From Clostridiales bacterium (lineage in GTDB: Bacteria > Bacillota > Clostridia > Saccharofermentanales > Saccharofermentanaceae), in contig JAFZBN010000018.1 in assembly GCA_017561715.1 (NCBI GenBank), positions 310,001-374,000 of the forward strand: a stretch of 64,000 nt of DNA, read 5' to 3'. The position numbers and the translations under genes are program-made. Each line of letters begins with the position of its first letter. The stretch's first letter is position 1. The notes beneath the pieces are model-generated. The model ran no database searches. It was not told where the DNA came from and worked only from the letters and a program-made list of their open reading frames with translations. Shown piece after piece: positions 9,110 to 17,319 of this stretch.

Positions 9110-9580
9110 ATGTTTCATAAAGCTTTAAGTGTTAAGTTTTTGGAAGGAACGGCATTGATCGTGGCATTTAAAGACGGGACCGTCAAATACTTCGATATGA
9201 GTACCCTTTTTAAGAAGTACCCCCAGTTGAAGGCACTCAAAAATCGCGACCTTTTCTTGTCCGGAGAATTGATGGGCGAGTATGGGATCATCTGGAACGA
9301 GGATCTGGACATTGAAGTTGAGACCATCTATGAAAGCGGGAGAACGATTGAGATCCAGAAAGTTTCTGTTCACGAGGCTTCGGCTCGAGCCGTCGCATAC
9401 GCACGCGCGATCGCGGGAGTCACGCAAAAAGAACTGGCCACTTCTTCCGGCATCGACCAGTCCGATATTTCAAAGATCGAAAGAGGGATAGCAAATCCTT
9501 CCGTGGGAACATTGGAAAAGATCGCCAACGCACTCGGCGGGACATTATCCATCGAGATCAAGCTGCCGGCCGAAACTTAA
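9110..9580 (+). CDS. DUF2442-XRE fusion, putative antitoxin and autoregulator
   Basis: A 156-residue two-domain protein. Residues 1-75 are a DUF2442 domain (LSVKFLEGTALIVAFKDG, then GIIWNEDLDIEVETIYESG). Residues 90-150 are a Cro/C1 helix-turn-helix (RAIAGVTQKELATSSGIDQ, SDISKIERGIANPSVGTLEKIA). The usual arrangement is neutralisation of the DUF4160 partner by the first domain and operator binding by the second. The operator candidate is the dyad at 8756-8813. TTAGGAGG precedes ATG 9110. It is convergent with the response regulator gene. Confidence 0.82.
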   Translation: MFHKALSVKFLEGTALIVAFKDGTVKYFDMSTLFKKYPQLKALKNRDLFLSGELMGEYGIIWNEDLDIEVETIYESGRTIEIQKVSVHEASARAVAYARAIAGVTQKELATSSGIDQSDISKIERGIANPSVGTLEKIANALGGTLSIEIKLPAET

Positions 9581-9601
9581 CGTTCACTCCTTCCCTGACG
9601 A

Positions 9602-10237
9602 TCACTTCTTTCCCGTGATGTAGTAAACGGCGAGCGCGGTTCTGTGTGAAAGGCCCTCTTTTGCGAGGATCGATGTGATGTAATTCTTCACGGTGCCTTC
9701 GGAGATGTAGAGTTTGCTCGCGATCTCTTTATTGGAAAGGCCGTCGGCGACGGCGCGCACGATCTCGAGTTCACGCTCGGTGTAGCCGCTTTCGTCAAAG
9801 CCCTTCCCTGCGGTCGTTGTCGCCGCCGACTTGCTGATCGACTGAAGAAGGTTTTCTTCCATGACGCTCGTGCCGTTATAGACGGACTTGATCATCTGCT
9901 TTAAGTGATCCGGAGTATGGTTCTTGATGAGGTACCCTTTCGCACCATTGGCAAGGGCCCGACGGACGAGATCATCGTCATCGAAAGTCGTCAGGATCAA
10001 AACTTTTCCGAGGTCTTTTTCAACGATCTCGGCGGTCGCATCGATGCCGTCCATGACAGGCATCTGGATGTCCATGAGGAACACGTCGGGTTTATTCTTC
10101 TCGGCGATCTCGATCGCTTCGCGGCCGTTGCTCGCGCAGCCTAAGACCTCGAATTCGTCGTCGACGTCGAGGATGATCTTCATGCCGTCTCTGACAAAAT
10201 CACTGTCGTCTGCGATGATGACTTTTATCTTTTCCAT
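9602..10237 (-). CDS. NarL/LuxR-family response regulator (LnrK/LiaR-like)
   Basis: A 211-residue regulator. The receiver domain occupies residues 1-120, with acidic pocket ADDSD, phospho-acceptor Asp56 in VFLMDIQMP, a Thr in LTTFDD and a Lys in GYLIKN. A LuxR-type helix-turn-helix spans residues 145-208 (YTERELEIVRAVADGLSNKE, then SEGTVKNYITSILAK). It is the last gene of a five-gene minus-strand operon with an ABC exporter and its cognate sensor kinase. Its likely DNA site is the ATGACTTTAGTCAT palindrome at 14788-14801. Start is set by ATAGGAGG before ATG 10237. Confidence 0.93.
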   Translation of the reverse strand: MEKIKVIIADDSDFVRDGMKIILDVDDEFEVLGCASNGREAIEIAEKNKPDVFLMDIQMPVMDGIDATAEIVEKDLGKVLILTTFDDDDLVRRALANGAKGYLIKNHTPDHLKQMIKSVYNGTSVMEENLLQSISKSAATTTAGKGFDESGYTERELEIVRAVADGLSNKEIASKLYISEGTVKNYITSILAKEGLSHRTALAVYYITGKK

Positions 10238-10370
10238 TTTCGTTCCTCCTATCGTTTGCGCGGGCGCCGGCGGCGCGCGGCGGATCTTACTATTCTCAAC
10301 TACTCGCGCGCGGGCGGGGTGCCGCGCAGGGCCGAAGCGATGCTCCCGCGGGGTCGAAGCGCGCGCCGGA

Positions 10371-11498
10371 TCAGATCGGCAAAAGCATCGTCACAGTAAA
10401 ACCGGGATCGGTCTGAAAATCGATCGTCCCGGACGCGGCGCGCACACGCTGTCGCATGCCGGAAATGCCCATGCCGTCCTCGATCTGCGGGCAGCCGATG
10501 CCGTTATCGGCGATCGAGACACGCACGCGCTGTTTCATGACACAGATCGTGATATCGATACTGCTACATTTACTGTATTTCATGGAATTGGATACCGCTT
10601 CAAAAGCATTGTCCAGGATCACTTCCCAGATCGGATCGGGGATCAAGGCCGTGTCGCCCTCGGTCAAAAGCTCCGTCTTGACGCCCTTGTTGTTGCAGTC
10701 CTCGCAGAGCTTATAGAGCTGCAGCATGGCCAGTTCTTTTTTCGCGGGACGCTCCTTACGGAGGATCACGCGGATCTCGTCCATACCGGATCGGAGCTGG
10801 TCGATGACCGCCTGGATGATCGTCTCGGACTTCTTCGGGTCCTTTTCGAGCAGGACCTTCGCGGCCTCGAGCTGGTAGACCGAGCCGTTGATGTTATGAC
10901 CGAGCTTATCGTGAAGCGTCTGCGAAAGCGACGCTCTTTCTTCGAGGATCTGGTTTTCCGCCATGAGCATGCTCTTTCGCTGCTCCATCTTCGCGGCGAA
11001 CTCCTTCTCCTTGATGTCGCGCTTTAAGTTCTGTTCCGTGATCGTGTCCTCCATCATCTGCTTTCGGTACGAGCGGATAACGAAGTTGTGCTGGATGTAG
11101 CAGACGGTCATCATGGAAGTCGCGATGAGCATCGTCAGGAGCGGGATCGGGCTCGGGATGAAGATCCCGGCGATCGGGACAAAGTACAGTTTCGGATTCA
11201 GATCCTTGAAAAGCGCCAGCAACTCGTACGCCGAGAAGAAACCCAGAAGGATGAAGCTCTTTTCGCCAAGCAGCATCATGACGGCAAAAACGACGATACC
11301 GAGAAGTACGCAGACAAACCGGTACTTTTCGGGCACAAGCTCGCCGAAAGCCATGACGGCGATATACAGCGAAGCGAGCAGGAGTATCCAGGCGGACACT
11401 CCCGACTCGCGCGTTCCTTCGGTTATTCCGTATATGCTGAAGGTCACCATTAAGAAGAGCCGTACCAGCACAAAATAATTGTTCTTCAGGCGCTCCAA
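10371..11498 (-). CDS. HisKA_3 sensor histidine kinase (LnrJ-like)
   Basis: A 375-residue membrane kinase. About five or six hydrophobic segments fill residues 8-140, with very short loops and no large extracellular domain, so it probably senses within the membrane. A coiled linker (145-190) leads to the phospho-acceptor His196 in SQTLHDKLGHN. The ATPase domain has DNAFEAVSNSMKY and ADNGIGCP. It starts at TTG 11498, placed by GAGGAG seven bases upstream. It pairs with the NarL-type regulator downstream, separated by 133 unusually GC-rich bases with no gene. Confidence 0.92.
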   Translation of the reverse strand: MERLKNNYFVLVRLFLMVTFSIYGITEGTRESGVSAWILLLASLYIAVMAFGELVPEKYRFVCVLLGIVVFAVMMLLGEKSFILLGFFSAYELLALFKDLNPKLYFVPIAGIFIPSPIPLLTMLIATSMMTVCYIQHNFVIRSYRKQMMEDTITEQNLKRDIKEKEFAAKMEQRKSMLMAENQILEERASLSQTLHDKLGHNINGSVYQLEAAKVLLEKDPKKSETIIQAVIDQLRSGMDEIRVILRKERPAKKELAMLQLYKLCEDCNNKGVKTELLTEGDTALIPDPIWEVILDNAFEAVSNSMKYSKCSSIDITICVMKQRVRVSIADNGIGCPQIEDGMGISGMRQRVRAASGTIDFQTDPGFTVTMLLPI

Positions 11499-11535
11499 AA
11501 TTCTTCTCCTCTATGCGGTCTCACGCCGCTTTCTA

Positions 11536-12786
11536 TTACTCCTCGCCGTTTCGGACTTTGATCCCCACACCGCCCAGGCTCAGCGCCAGAACGAGGTATG
11601 CTAACGTAACACATAATAGCACAAAGTACGCTTTGCTGTCGCCGACGAAGAGCATCTCCGTCGCGTCCAGGAACCACTTCTGCGGCATCATCGAGGACAG
11701 TGCCTTGATGAGGCTGGAGGTGGCGTCCATCGGGAAGAACGTTCCCGCCAGAAGCGAGGACAGCGAGAAGAGCGCGAACGCCGCGATGTTGGCATTCATG
11801 ACGTCGCCTAAGATGACGCCGATCACAAGGCTGATGGAACTGAAGATCAATCCCAGGAGGAACATCATCAGCAGAAACTTCGCTCTTCCGATACCGAACT
11901 TTTCGGTGTCGATCGCGAACGAGGTGATGCCGAGAACGACGGTCATCAGGAAAGTCGCGATCGTGCTGACGACGAACTTCGAAGCAAAGTATTTGAAGGA
12001 GGACATGCCCGTCAGGCGAAGTCTCGTGAGGACCTTGTCGTGCTCGTCCTTAATGACCGTGTGGGCGATGAAGATCCCGGTGAATACATAGCCCAGTGTC
12101 ATGAAGGCAATCGCGTATCCGATCGCGGTCTTTCGGTTTTCCTGCTCCATCGTGAGCGTTCTCGTGGAGCCGCTTGAGATCTTGACGACTTCCTTTTCGG
12201 GAGCGGCCGCAAGTCTTGCGTTCAGTGCATTTGCCGCGTTGGCGAGGCCGGCTTCGTCGATCGCCTGTTTGATGCCGGCGAGTTCTTTTCGCAAGGAATG
12301 ATCGAGCATCTCGAAACGCCCGTCGTCGGAAAGCACATAGCAAGTGAGTGCCTCCGTCTCTTTTCCCTCGGCCATGAGCTGATCGAAGTTCTTGTCGATG
12401 AAGAGCGCGGCGCCCATTCGGTCGAATTCACCGTCGCGCTTGATCTTCGCGTCGGCCGCGGCCTTATCCATGTCCGGTGCCTTGGCGCGTACGACGGAAA
12501 AAGCACCGTTACTTGCAACTTTATTGAGCATGTACTCGGAAAGCTCGCTTCCGCAAGCGTCATAGACCTTGACGACGAACGCGCCCTGGCTGGCATAGTA
12601 CGCGACCTTTTCGTCTGCATCGTCGAGCTCGGCGATTTGATTTTCCGCCTGCTTCGACAGCGAGATCGAATTCATCTGGTGAATATTCAAAACGAATGTG
12701 GAAAGGAGCGGAACGATCACCAGGAAGAACCAGAAGCTCTTGTTTCTCATAAGTAGTTTAAGACTTGATCTGATAAGTGTTTTCAT
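11536..12786 (-). CDS. ABC-2 type permease (LnrN-like)
   Basis: A 416-residue permease with the ABC-2 layout: one TM near the N-terminus (residues 15-38), an extracytoplasmic domain to about residue 210, then five TMs ending with VLLCVTLAYLVLALSLGG. It follows another ABC-2 permease and an ATPase gene with 4-base overlaps and is expected to form a heterodimeric exporter. ATG 12786 has an AAGGAGG site and gives MKTLIRSSLKLL, so the longer frame to 12837 is rejected. Two-permease-one-ATPase plus NarL two-component genes match the LnrLMN/LnrJK linearmycin-resistance arrangement. Confidence 0.88.
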   Translation of the reverse strand: MKTLIRSSLKLLMRNKSFWFFLVIVPLLSTFVLNIHQMNSISLSKQAENQIAELDDADEKVAYYASQGAFVVKVYDACGSELSEYMLNKVASNGAFSVVRAKAPDMDKAAADAKIKRDGEFDRMGAALFIDKNFDQLMAEGKETEALTCYVLSDDGRFEMLDHSLRKELAGIKQAIDEAGLANAANALNARLAAAPEKEVVKISSGSTRTLTMEQENRKTAIGYAIAFMTLGYVFTGIFIAHTVIKDEHDKVLTRLRLTGMSSFKYFASKFVVSTIATFLMTVVLGITSFAIDTEKFGIGRAKFLLMMFLLGLIFSSISLVIGVILGDVMNANIAAFALFSLSSLLAGTFFPMDATSSLIKALSSMMPQKWFLDATEMLFVGDSKAYFVLLCVTLAYLVLALSLGGVGIKVRNGEE

Positions 12787-13892
12787 GCTCTTCCCCTCCT
12801 TCTGATCGAATTTGCCGCAACTGAGATCAACGAGCATACGACGACGATTCCTGCGCAGTAAAGGATCGCGCTGGGAAAATAATCGGTCCTGCCGGACGAT
12901 GCCTGTTCGACCATCGCGCGATTGCAGTGATAGATCGGCGAAAGGACTTTCAGGTATTCCGGCTGGCTCGAGAACATGTACGTCTCAAAGCTGCCACCGA
13001 AAAAACCCGCGATCCAGACCAGCGAGAAGGTCAGGATGACCGTGATGATCATGTTGTCCGTGATGCTCTGAAACATCAGGCCCAGCGCGGAAGATGCCGC
13101 CGTCATGATGAGGAACAGAAATGCCGCGTAAAGGAGGTTTCCCCAGCTCGTGCCGAAGCAGATCGAGTTGATGATCGCGGCACCGATCGTGCCGAAAAAG
13201 ACGACGACCGCGAGCGGCAGGAATTTGCCTAAGTAGAGCTGCGTGTCGGAAAGCGCAGACACGACATATCTTCTCCGGATGCCGTACTTCTTCTCGCTCG
13301 TCAGAAGTCCCGACGCGCAGATGATCGCGCACCATGAGTAGTAAAGAACGAACACGATCCCGTAGTAGCCGGTGGAGTCCACGGGCTTAAGAAATGACGG
13401 ATGCTCGATGGCGAGTTTGACGTCTTCGTAGGAGTAATCTTTCGCGGCCGCGTCGACCGGTGCTTTTGCCGCGGAAGCATTCATGGCTTCGTCGCAGAAG
13501 ATCGACATGAAGTATTCAAGCGCCGCTCCCTGCGTCGGCTGGTCGGACACACGATAGATCGTGTACTTGTTGCCTTCGAACTTCACGAATCCCGAAAGGT
13601 CGTTATTCGAGATGAGCTTGTCTGGCTCGCCGCCTTCAAATTCGGTGAAGATGATGTCCGCGTTCGCGCCGGAAGCTTTCAGCGCTTCTTCGGCCATCTC
13701 CCACGGAGATCCCGCTTCGATCGAATACCCGCATCGCATCTCGCCGTGCTCTTTATAGCCTTCCATCAGGCTGGAAAAAGCACTGATCAGGACCGCGGAG
13801 ACGATCACCGGGCAGAACGCAAAAAGAAGAACATTGACCCAGCTCCTGCCCATGAGCTTGGCATTGTTTTTGATCAAATACCTAATCATCAA
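12783..13892 (-). CDS. ABC-2 type permease (LnrM-like)
   Basis: A 369-residue permease with the same topology as its downstream neighbour: TM1 at residues 17-40, an extracytoplasmic domain (about 45-165), then five TMs. The sequence shares the MxRYLIKNNAKLMGRSW start common to these exporters. It overlaps both neighbours by four bases, so the three transporter genes are tightly coupled. It carries two copies of the iterated octamer (13460, 13776). Confidence 0.88.
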   Translation of the reverse strand: MMIRYLIKNNAKLMGRSWVNVLLFAFCPVIVSAVLISAFSSLMEGYKEHGEMRCGYSIEAGSPWEMAEEALKASGANADIIFTEFEGGEPDKLISNNDLSGFVKFEGNKYTIYRVSDQPTQGAALEYFMSIFCDEAMNASAAKAPVDAAAKDYSYEDVKLAIEHPSFLKPVDSTGYYGIVFVLYYSWCAIICASGLLTSEKKYGIRRRYVVSALSDTQLYLGKFLPLAVVVFFGTIGAAIINSICFGTSWGNLLYAAFLFLIMTAASSALGLMFQSITDNMIITVILTFSLVWIAGFFGGSFETYMFSSQPEYLKVLSPIYHCNRAMVEQASSGRTDYFPSAILYCAGIVVVCSLISVAANSIRRRGRA

Positions 13893-14641
13893 ATGTCCCT
13901 CAGTTTCTTTCCCGTAAGTGTCAGGAAGACTTCTTCGAGCGTGATGCTCGACGTGTCGTCGACAACGAGTTTTTTCAGTTCTTCGGAGGTTCCGATCGCG
14001 ATGATCTTGCCGTTGTCCATGATCGCGATCCTCGTGCAGATCGCTTCGACTTCTTCCATGTAGTGCGACGTGTAGATGACCGTCGCGCCGTTCTTATTCG
14101 TTTCCTTGACGCGGTTCAAGATGAAGTTTCTCGACTGCGGATCGATGCCGATCGTCGGCTCGTCGAAGATCAGAAGATCCGGGTGATGGCCGATCGCACA
14201 CGCGATGTTCAGTCGGCGCTTCATGCCGCCGCTGAAGTTTTTCGCGTAGTCGTTTCTTCGATCGATCAGTCCGACGTACTCGAGAGACTCGTCGATCCTC
14301 TCTTTCAGTTCTTTTCCCTTAATGCCGTAAAGCGAAGTAAAAAGCTCGACATTCTCCCAGGCCTTCAGTCGTCCGTGGATCGCGAGGTCCTGCGGGATGT
14401 AGCCGAGGTGGCGGCTCAATTCTTTTCTGTTCTTTCGGAAATCCTTGCCCATGAATTCGACCGAGCCGAGTGTCGGGCGGACGATGTTGCAGATCATGTT
14501 CATGGTGGTGGATTTACCGGCGCCGTTCGGTCCGAGAAGGCCGAAGATCTCGCCCTTTTCGATCTCGATGTTGAGATTGTCGACAACGACTTTGTTGCCG
14601 TACTTCTTCGTCAGATCCGTAAGTTTCAGAATCGTTTCCAT
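13889..14641 (-). CDS. ABC transporter ATP-binding protein (LnrL-like)
   Basis: A 250-residue ATPase of the drug-exporter (ABCA/DrrA-like) type. Walker A is GPNGAGKST, the signature is FSGGMKRRLNIACAIG, Walker B is LLIFDEPTIGIDPQ and the switch His is in YTSHYMEE. ATG 14641 has a GGAG site and gives METILKLTDLTKKYG; the frame open to 14755 has no convincing start. It is the first gene of the operon, downstream of a palindromic regulator site. The substrate is unknown; export of or resistance to a membrane-active compound is inferred from the Lnr-like layout. Confidence 0.93.
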   Translation of the reverse strand: METILKLTDLTKKYGNKVVVDNLNIEIEKGEIFGLLGPNGAGKSTTMNMICNIVRPTLGSVEFMGKDFRKNRKELSRHLGYIPQDLAIHGRLKAWENVELFTSLYGIKGKELKERIDESLEYVGLIDRRNDYAKNFSGGMKRRLNIACAIGHHPDLLIFDEPTIGIDPQSRNFILNRVKETNKNGATVIYTSHYMEEVEAICTRIAIMDNGKIIAIGTSEELKKLVVDDTSSITLEEVFLTLTGKKLRDI

Positions 14642-14787
14642 AAGATTCACTCCGTTTGATGTGTTTTTGCCGGGAAGCCGGGAGGAGGGTGCCACTCGGA
14701 GGAACTTTGCGGCATCCCGTCTTCCACTGATAAGAGCATAGCAATTTACATTCAACGGGATAAGTGAAAAAAGGCACGATTTGGGGT

Positions 14788-14801
14788 ATGACTAAAGTCA
14801 T
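14788..14801. promoter_or_regulatory. Palindromic operator candidate for the NarL-type regulator
   Basis: The perfect 14-base palindrome ATGACT-AA-AGTCAT (minus strand ATGACTTTAGTCAT) lies 147 bases before the ABC operon. Its GACTTTAGTC core resembles sites bound by LiaR/VraR-type NarL-family regulators. A weak promoter TTTTTC-17-TAAATT could lie just downstream on the minus strand. Confidence 0.6.
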
Positions 14802-14864
14802 GTCCGGGGATGCGGCGCGTCTCAGACCGCTCGAAAAGCACCGCGCGCCGCGGCCGCCCTTCTC

Positions 14865-16112
14865 TCAGACCTTCTTCAGCACGATCTCGACGACAAATCC
14901 GCCGCCTTCTCTGTTACGGACTTCGAGGCCGCCGCCCATTCTTTCCATAAAGATAGCCGCGAGATACAATCCTAAGCCGGAGCCGTCTTTTCCGGAAGCG
15001 AGGCTTCCGCGATAGAACTTCGAAGTCAGAAGCGGGATCTCTTCCTCCGGAACGCCCGGACCTCTGTCCATAAAGATCACGTGGAGGTTGTCCATGTCGG
15101 AATGAAACTCGATCTCGAGAGGCGTGCCCGCGTACTTAAAGGAGTTACCGGCGATATTGTCGATGACCTGCTCGAGGCGCAGACGATCCGCGTAGATCAG
15201 GCACTCGGGCACCTCGGTCTTCTGCTCAACCGTGCCGTAGAAACGAAGCTCGGAGATAATGTCGGAAAGGATCTTCGAAGACTCTTCCGTCTGCTCGACC
15301 TTAAGCTCCTCGAGCTCGTCGAGCGTTGCCTTGAACATGTTGTCGATCAGGTGGTCGACCGAAGATGCTTTCGCTTTAATGACCTCGACCTTTTCAAGAA
15401 TATCCGGATCCTTGTCCTTATACTTGACTTCCATGACCTCGCACGTCGCCTGGATCGTCGCGACCGGCGTCTTGATGTCGTGCGAAAGCTCCGCGACAAG
15501 TTCCTTTTTGCTGCGGCTCGCCTCGATCTCGCGCTCGGACGCCTTCTTCAGCTCCTCGCGCATTCGGTCGAACGACTCGGTAAACGCACCGAAGTAGTTA
15601 TGCTTTCGCATCTTCAGAGGCAGGTCGAGATTACCTTTCGAAACGTGCTCGGCAAAGACCTTGAGGTCGTTAAACGGACGCACGAAGAAATACCACACGA
15701 CAAAAAGGATGCCGAGGCCCAGAAGCAATACCGCGGAAAGGATCGTCACAAGGATCCTCTTCTCGTTATTTTCTCTGCTGATATATTCTTCGTCTCTCGC
15801 GGCAAACGCGATCTTTCCGGAAATGGTGCCGTCTTTGACATAGTCGAAGACTGAGTAACCCTCTTTGATGTACATGTTGTTTTCAGACTCATACTGGGCT
15901 TCCGAACAGAGCACGATCTTACAATCGTATTTATCTTCCAAAGCCTCCGGAGCCGTTCCCGCAGTAAGTTCCTGCGAGATCTCATACGCCTCGGTATTTA
16001 GGGCAAGCATATCGATATCGTAGACTTCGCGGTCCTCGATCCTGCGATAAAGAAACGCGCCCGTCACGATGAGCACAACGATATAAAGGATCGCCAGATA
16101 ACGGATCTTCAT
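14865..16112 (-). CDS. Sensor histidine kinase (HisKA type)
   Basis: A 415-residue kinase with TM1 (residues 4-22), an extracytoplasmic sensor of about 95 residues, TM2 (120-143) and a HAMP linker. The dimerisation helix has phospho-acceptor His211 in ELSHDIKTP, and the ATPase domain has VIDNIAGNSFKYAG and MDRGPGVPEEEI, then DGSGLGLYLA. The external domain makes it VanS-like rather than an intramembrane Bce-type sensor. It overlaps its regulator gene by four bases. The pair is divergent from the MacB/FtsX transporter it probably controls. Confidence 0.93.
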   Translation of the reverse strand: MKIRYLAILYIVVLIVTGAFLYRRIEDREVYDIDMLALNTEAYEISQELTAGTAPEALEDKYDCKIVLCSEAQYESENNMYIKEGYSVFDYVKDGTISGKIAFAARDEEYISRENNEKRILVTILSAVLLLGLGILFVVWYFFVRPFNDLKVFAEHVSKGNLDLPLKMRKHNYFGAFTESFDRMREELKKASEREIEASRSKKELVAELSHDIKTPVATIQATCEVMEVKYKDKDPDILEKVEVIKAKASSVDHLIDNMFKATLDELEELKVEQTEESSKILSDIISELRFYGTVEQKTEVPECLIYADRLRLEQVIDNIAGNSFKYAGTPLEIEFHSDMDNLHVIFMDRGPGVPEEEIPLLTSKFYRGSLASGKDGSGLGLYLAAIFMERMGGGLEVRNREGGGFVVEIVLKKV

Positions 16113-16798
16113 GAGGGGATCTCCAGTTTATAGCCCGTGCCCCAGATCGTCTTGATCCACTTCGGGTTATTGGGGTCCGTCTCGATCTTCTCGCGAAGTC
16201 TTCTTATGTGCACGTTCAAAGTTCCGTCCGTGTAGAACGAATCGCCCCAGACCTCCGAAAAGAGCTTTTCCTTCGTAACGATCGTATTCCTGTTCTCAAA
16301 CAGGCACGAAAGCAGCTGGAATTCCTTGGCCTTAAGCGGGATGGTCTTTCCTTCCACGATGGCGCTCATCGTCGATTCATCTACGGCAAAAGCACTTGTC
16401 TCCGGTGCTTTCTGCGAGGTATTACCTTTCATGTTCTCCAGACGCTTGAGCTGCACTTTTACCTTGGCAAGAAGGACACTTAATGTGTATGGCTTCTTTA
16501 TATAGTCGTCGCCGCCGATATTCAGAGCGACCAGCACGTCGTCATCGCTCTGGCGCGCGCTGATGAAAAGGATCGGCGTATCGTACTCCTCACGGAGCTT
16601 TTTGCAGAGAGTAAAGCCGCTCTCGTTTCCGAGGTTGATGTCGAGAAGGAAAACGTCCGCCGTGTTTTCTTTCAGGAACGCAAGGCACGACTCCGAATCG
16701 GCCGCGATCTCACAGGTCACACCGAACATCTCGAAGTATTCCTTCGTCATCTTGGTAAGTTCGACTTCATCATCGATCAGTAAACAGTTTACGTGCAT
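16109..16798 (-). CDS. OmpR/PhoB-family response regulator
   Basis: A 229-residue regulator. The receiver domain has LLIDDE, phospho-acceptor Asp53 in VFLLDINLG, and a Lys in DDYIKKPY. A winged-helix DNA-binding domain (residues 130-229) has AKEFQLLSCLFENRNTIVTK and DGTLNVHIRRLREKIE. ATG 16798 follows an AAGGAGAA site. The likely binding region is the run of four 11-bp-phased TAAGAA-like repeats at 17153-17192, upstream of the divergent transporter genes. Confidence 0.93.
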   Translation of the reverse strand: MHVNCLLIDDEVELTKMTKEYFEMFGVTCEIAADSESCLAFLKENTADVFLLDINLGNESGFTLCKKLREEYDTPILFISARQSDDDVLVALNIGGDDYIKKPYTLSVLLAKVKVQLKRLENMKGNTSQKAPETSAFAVDESTMSAIVEGKTIPLKAKEFQLLSCLFENRNTIVTKEKLFSEVWGDSFYTDGTLNVHIRRLREKIETDPNNPKWIKTIWGTGYKLEIPS

Positions 16799-16879
16799 GT
16801 CTTAACTATTCTCCTTCTGAAAGAGCGCAAGCGCTCCCGCGGTCCCCTGCCGCCTTATATATTATATCACCTCCGATTT

Positions 16880-17125
16880 GTTCTACGATTTGTTCTACAA
16901 TTTGTTCTACAAAATGGGGTTTTGCAGAACACTTTGTTGAACAGCGGCCTGGTTCTATGTTTTGTTCTAAAAAACACCGAAAAATAGAACGAAACATAGA
17001 ATTTCACCATTTGTTCTAGGTTTGGTTCTAAAAACCAGTGAAAAATAGAACGAAACATAGAACATCTGTCCCTTGTTCTAGGTTTTGTTCTAAAAGTCAC
17101 CTCAAAATAGAACCAAACATAGAAC
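16880..17125. repeat. Locus B: four 51-bp GTTCTA palindromes between divergent operons
   Basis: Units start at 16892, 16952, 17013 and 17075 (periods 60, 61, 62). An extra GTTCTAC half-site at 16880 is 12 bases before the first. The first unit belongs to the CAAA subtype seen at locus C. The other three are the locus A subtype in inverted orientation: the reverse complement of the 17013 unit nearly equals the 5169 unit, including the same arm mismatches. All keep the 18-15-18 layout. Confidence 0.9.
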
Positions 17126-17152
17126 ACTTTCCCCGAGTTCAAAATCACGAGT

Positions 17153-17216
17153 TAAGAAATAAGTAAGAATTGCACAAGATTCATGTAAAGCATTCCCACC
17201 GCAAGAGTTCTACACT
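17153..17216 (+). promoter_or_regulatory. Regulator-controlled promoter of the MacB/FtsX operon
   Basis: Direct repeats TAAGAAA (17153), TAAGAAT (17164), CAAGATT (17175) and TAAAGCA (17186) are spaced exactly 11 bases. They end where a -35 would lie for the TACACT -10 at 17211-17216. OmpR-family regulators bind such 11-bp-phased repeats. The -35 itself is poor, which fits activation. Confidence 0.6.
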
Positions 17217-17319
17217 AGAATCGTAAGATCGAAAAGAAAGCCGGCGGACGCGCCGAGGAAAAGATCCGAAAAAGAAAAACACAAACAAAAAAGAAACACA
17301 TTACTAAGGAGACAACAAA

